Of a stretch of 9,578 bases of DNA, positions 7,390 through 9,578 are shown piece after piece. Both the position numbers and the translations under genes were made by a program. The notes under the pieces are model-generated. The model saw only the letters and a list, made by a program, of their open reading frames with translations, did not search any database and had not been told where the DNA came from. The DNA lies in contig JAKJFK010000054.1 in NCBI GenBank assembly GCA_022704925.1, positions 1 to 9,578 on the forward strand. Direction: 5' to 3'. This DNA comes from a candidate division TA06 bacterium. GTDB lineage: Bacteria > Ratteibacteria > UBA8468 > MWAK01. Numbering within the stretch: position 1 is the stretch's first letter; each line of letters starts with the position of its first letter.

Positions 7390-7407
7390 GGTTTTTTTTG
7401 GTTGGCG

Positions 7408-7959
7408 TTAAAGGATATAGTTTAGCGCCCCGAGCAGGTCGGGGGCGGTGTGATCGGGTGGGACCGGCCAGTCGCGGGCGTCGCCGGCCAGCAGGGTGTG
7501 TCCGCTCAGGACCAGGATGGTGACCAGGCCGGCCCGCCGGCCGGTTTCGATGTCGGTCCGCCGGTCGCCCACCAGGTAGGCCCGGCTCCGTTCCAGGTCG
7601 AGGTTCAGTTCGCGCACGGCCTGGTCGATCAGGCCGGTGCCGGGCTTGCGGCAGGCGCAGCCCTCGTCCGGCCGGTGCGGGCAGTAGTAGGAGGCGGTGA
7701 TTTCACCGCCGGAATCGGATACGGCCGTCTTGAAGCGCCGGTCGATCTCCTCGAGGTCTTCGGCGGCGTAGATTCCGCGGTTGATGCCGGATTGGTTGGA
7801 TACCACCACGACTTTCGCTCCGGCCTGTTTCAGGAGCCGAAGCGCCTCCCGGGCGCCGGGCAGGAACCGGAATTCCGTCCAGTTGGTGACGAAATCCGCC
7901 GGAGGATCCTGGTTGATGACGCCGTCCCGATCAAGGAAGACGATTAACGCTTCGTCCAC
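7408..7959 (-). CDS. gmhB: D-glycero-beta-D-manno-heptose 1,7-bisphosphate 7-phosphatase GmhB
   Basis: Cytoplasmic HAD-family phosphatase of 183 residues that removes the C7 phosphate of heptose 1,7-bisphosphate during ADP-heptose synthesis for LPS. The motifs are intact: D10 and D12 in FLDRDGVIN (nucleophile and acid/base), S54 and N55 in VVSNQSGINRG, K105 in CRKPGTG, and D132 and D136 in GDRRTD. C93, H95, C101 and C103 (CPHRPDEGCAC) form the zinc site that separates GmhB from other HAD enzymes. The length is normal. The start is GTG at 7957-7959, inside the last codons of rpsI, giving a 16-base overlap. No better start exists before the catalytic aspartates, and no clear ribosome site precedes it, so translation is probably coupled to rpsI. 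A histidinol-phosphate or other sugar phosphatase is a less likely alternative. The other heptose genes (gmhA, hldE) are not in the window. Confidence 0.9.
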   Translation of the reverse strand: MDEALIVFLDRDGVINQDPPADFVTNWTEFRFLPGAREALRLLKQAGAKVVVVSNQSGINRGIYAAEDLEEIDRRFKTAVSDSGGEITASYYCPHRPDEGCACRKPGTGLIDQAVRELNLDLERSRAYLVGDRRTDIETGRRAGLVTILVLSGHTLLAGDARDWPVPPDHTAPDLLGALNYIL

Positions 7960-8336
7960 TGGAATCCGCGCCGGGCGCTCTTGCGACCGTACTTCTTCCG
8001 TTCCTTCATCCGCGGATCGCGGGTCAACAGGTCTGCGTGGCGCAGGGTGGCCTTGAGTTCGCCGTTGATCTTGACCAGGGCGCGGCTGATGGCCAGCCGG
8101 ACCGCCTGGGCCTGGCCGATCTTCCCGCCGCCGCGGGCCAGGGCCTGCACGTCGTACCGGTCAACCGCTTCCGCGGCCACCAGTGGCCGTTTGAGGTCGT
8201 CCTGGACGAACTTGTCGGGGAAATAGGTTTCCAGGGGCAGGTCGTTGACCAGGATCTTGCCGGTCCCTTCGAAGAAACGGACCATGGCCTTGCTGGTCTT
8301 GCGCCCGCCGCTGGCCGAAGCGATTAAATTAGCCAT
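7944..8336 (-). CDS. rpsI: 30S ribosomal protein S9
   Basis: Component of the small ribosomal subunit head, whose basic C-terminal tail reaches the P-site tRNA. The 130-residue length is normal. Diagnostic segments are present: GRKTSKAMVRFFEGTGKILVN near the N-terminus, ARGGGKIGQAQAVRLAISRAL (about 67-87) and the C-terminal block DPRMKERKKYGRKSARRGF ending in TKR. In most bacteria rplM (L13) lies just upstream of rpsI; here the upstream neighbour is the divergent purF, so the pair is split. It heads a - strand run and overlaps gmhB by 16 bases. The ATG has only a weak AGGT two bases away, too close for a good ribosome site, and a promoter-like pair lies so near that the transcript would be almost leaderless. 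Confidence 0.97.
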   Translation of the reverse strand: MANLIASASGGRKTSKAMVRFFEGTGKILVNDLPLETYFPDKFVQDDLKRPLVAAEAVDRYDVQALARGGGKIGQAQAVRLAISRALVKINGELKATLRHADLLTRDPRMKERKKYGRKSARRGFQWTKR

Positions 8337-8345
8337 AGACCTAAT

Positions 8346-8375
8346 AGAATACTACAAGCGGGCATCAAAAGTCAA
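8346..8375 (-). promoter_or_regulatory. Candidate sigma70-type promoter of the rpsI-LPS operon
   Basis: On the - strand, TTGACT (8375-8370, five of six consensus bases) is followed after 18 bases by TATTCT (8351-8346, four of six). The region is AT-rich compared with its surroundings. Transcription would start around 8339-8340, only a few bases before the rpsI ATG at 8336, which implies a very short or absent leader. Matches like this occur by chance in AT-rich DNA, so the call is tentative. Confidence 0.4.
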
Positions 8376-8401
8376 ACCAAAGGCAGGCAGCGCCATTCTT
8401 C

Positions 8402-8431
8402 TTGTTAAAAAATCCCTTTTTCGGTTATCAT
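8402..8431 (+). promoter_or_regulatory. Candidate sigma70-type promoter of purF
   Basis: TTGTTA (8402-8407, four of six consensus bases) is followed after 18 bases by TATCAT (8426-8431, five of six). The expected transcription start, about 8438-8441, falls at or just before the purF ATG at 8441, so the mRNA may be leaderless. It stands back to back with the rpsI promoter. No Bacillus-type PurR box was recognised. Confidence 0.4.
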
Positions 8432-8440
8432 ATTTAGATA

Positions 8441-9578
8441 ATGGAGCTCAGGGAGAAGTGCGGGGTCTTCGGGATTTACGGGCACAAATCGGCCGCCGAA
8501 ATGGCCTTCCTGGGCCTTTACGCCCTGCAGCACCGGGGGCAGGAGAGCGCCGGCATCGCCGCCTCCGACGGCCGCGAGATCCGGGCCCACCTGGGCATGG
8601 GCGAAGCGGCCCAGGTCTTCACCCCGGAGGCGCTCGAAAAGCTGACCGGCCACCTGGCCATCGGCCATAACCGCTACTCCACCACCGGCGGCTCCAACCT
8701 CCGCAACGCTCAGCCCTTCCTCGCCCAGTATTACGACGGGATGCTGGGCGTTTGCCACAACGGCAACATCACCAACACCGGCCGCCTGCGCCGGAAGCTC
8801 GAACGGCAGGGGGCCCTCTTCCACTCCACCACCGACAGCGAACTTATCCTGCACCTGATCAGCCACAGCCGGAACAAGGCGTTTCCCGATAACATCGTCG
8901 AGGCACTCGGCCAGCTGGAAGGAGCCTACTGCCTGACGCTGATCACCCGCGACCGGGTGATCGCCGCCCGCGATCCGCACGGCTTCCGCCCCCTCTGCCT
9001 GGGCCGCCTCAACGACGGCTGGGTGGCGGCCTCGGAGACCTCGGCCCTCGACATCCTGGAGGCCGAGTACCAGCGCGACGTGGAGCCGGGCGAAATCGTC
9101 ATCCTCGGCCCGGACGGGCTCGAATCGCTCCGGCCCTTCCCGGCCCGCAAGCGTGCCTTCTGCATCTTCGAGTACATCTACTTCGCCCGGCCCGACAGCC
9201 GGATCTTCGGCCACGGCGTCTACCAGGTGCGCAAGCGCCTGGGCGAACGGCTGGCCGTCGAGGCGCCGGCGCAGGGCGATTTCGCGATGCCGGTGCCCGA
9301 CTCCGGCACCTGCGCCGCCCTAGGCTTCAGCCAGAAGGCCGGCCTGCCCTTCGAGATGGCCTTCGTCCGCAACCACTACGTCGGCCGGACCTTCATCCAG
9401 CCGGTCCAGCGGGTGCGCGACCTGAACGTCAAGATCAAGCTCAACCCGGTCCGCGAACTGATCGAGAAGCGGCGGCTGGTCCTGATCGAGGACTCGATCG
9501 TCCGCGGCACCACCAGCCGGGGCCGGGTCCGGACCCTGCGCAACTTCGGGGCCCGGGAGATCCACATGCGCATCAGCT
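8441..9578 (+). CDS. purF: Amidophosphoribosyltransferase PurF, 3' end cut by window edge
   Basis: Catalyses the first committed step of purine synthesis: glutamine and PRPP give 5-phosphoribosylamine. The window holds 379 codons without a stop, so the C-terminus is missing. The glutaminase domain begins KCGVFGIYGH: C7 is the nucleophile after a six-residue propeptide, MELREK, that must be removed. GHNRYSTTGGSN (75-86) and CHNGNI (105-110) complete the glutamine site. The phosphoribosyltransferase part has CIFEYIYFARPDS from C241 and the PRPP motif VLIEDSIVRGTTS (347-359). C241 matches the first iron-sulphur ligand of Bacillus-type PurF; the other ligands would lie off the window. The ATG at 8441 is the only likely start: an in-frame TAG sits at 8435-8437, and no start codon lies between the ATG and C7. 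No Shine-Dalgarno sequence precedes it. It is transcribed divergently from rpsI. Confidence 0.96.
   Translation, partial: MELREKCGVFGIYGHKSAAEMAFLGLYALQHRGQESAGIAASDGREIRAHLGMGEAAQVFTPEALEKLTGHLAIGHNRYSTTGGSNLRNAQPFLAQYYDGMLGVCHNGNITNTGRLRRKLERQGALFHSTTDSELILHLISHSRNKAFPDNIVEALGQLEGAYCLTLITRDRVIAARDPHGFRPLCLGRLNDGWVAASETSALDILEAEYQRDVEPGEIVILGPDGLESLRPFPARKRAFCIFEYIYFARPDSRIFGHGVYQVRKRLGERLAVEAPAQGDFAMPVPDSGTCAALGFSQKAGLPFEMAFVRNHYVGRTFIQPVQRVRDLNVKIKLNPVRELIEKRRLVLIEDSIVRGTTSRGRVRTLRNFGAREIHMRIS

Noticed and set aside
8406-8420. AAAAAA-TCCC-TTTTT inverted repeat upstream of purF as a terminator or operator
   Set aside because: It is only an A/T run pair without GC in the stem, and it lies within the purF promoter spacer where AT-rich DNA is expected.
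8405-9214. A 269-codon open frame on the - strand over purF
   Set aside because: The + strand encodes PurF with all expected motifs, and the antisense product has no recognisable feature.

Overview
The window is GC-rich DNA, almost wholly coding, from a Gram-negative bacterium. The Gram-negative call rests on three neighbouring genes that fit lipopolysaccharide (LPS) core synthesis and on two proteins built for export. I cannot name a phylum from the sequence. A ribosomal protein S9 gene without L13 upstream, a Bacillus-type PurF with a propeptide, and an ELM1-heptosyltransferase fusion together suggest an uncultivated or poorly sampled lineage, but that is inference.

Layout. Positions 1-4271 (+ strand) hold two genes for exported or surface proteins. 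The first is a VIT plus von Willebrand A (vWA) protein whose 5' end lies outside the window. After a 73-base spacer with two hairpins comes a 672-residue, signal-peptide-bearing, beta-rich protein of unknown function. These two genes end only six bases from an opposing four-gene run on the - strand. Read in its own direction (8336 down to 4278) the run is rpsI (ribosomal protein S9), gmhB (heptose bisphosphate phosphatase), a KdnA-like DegT-family sugar aminotransferase, and a fusion of an ELM1-like domain with a GT9 heptosyltransferase. Successive genes overlap by 16 bases or are separated by 18 and 7 bases, so they look like one transcript. A 104-base AT-rich divergent region (8337-8440) separates rpsI from purF (+ strand), which runs off the right edge.

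How the genes may work together. GmhB makes a precursor of ADP-heptose. A GT9 enzyme would transfer heptose to the LPS inner core. KdnA-type aminotransferases convert the C8-oxidised form of Kdo into 8-amino-Kdo. The - strand run therefore reads as inner-core LPS synthesis placed behind a ribosomal protein promoter, which could tie envelope building to growth rate (inference). The VIT-vWA gene and its beta-rich neighbour look like a secreted adhesion or scaffold pair that depends on metal ions (inference).

No RNA gene, insertion sequence, CRISPR array or phage gene was seen, and no stretch over 300 bases lacks a gene.
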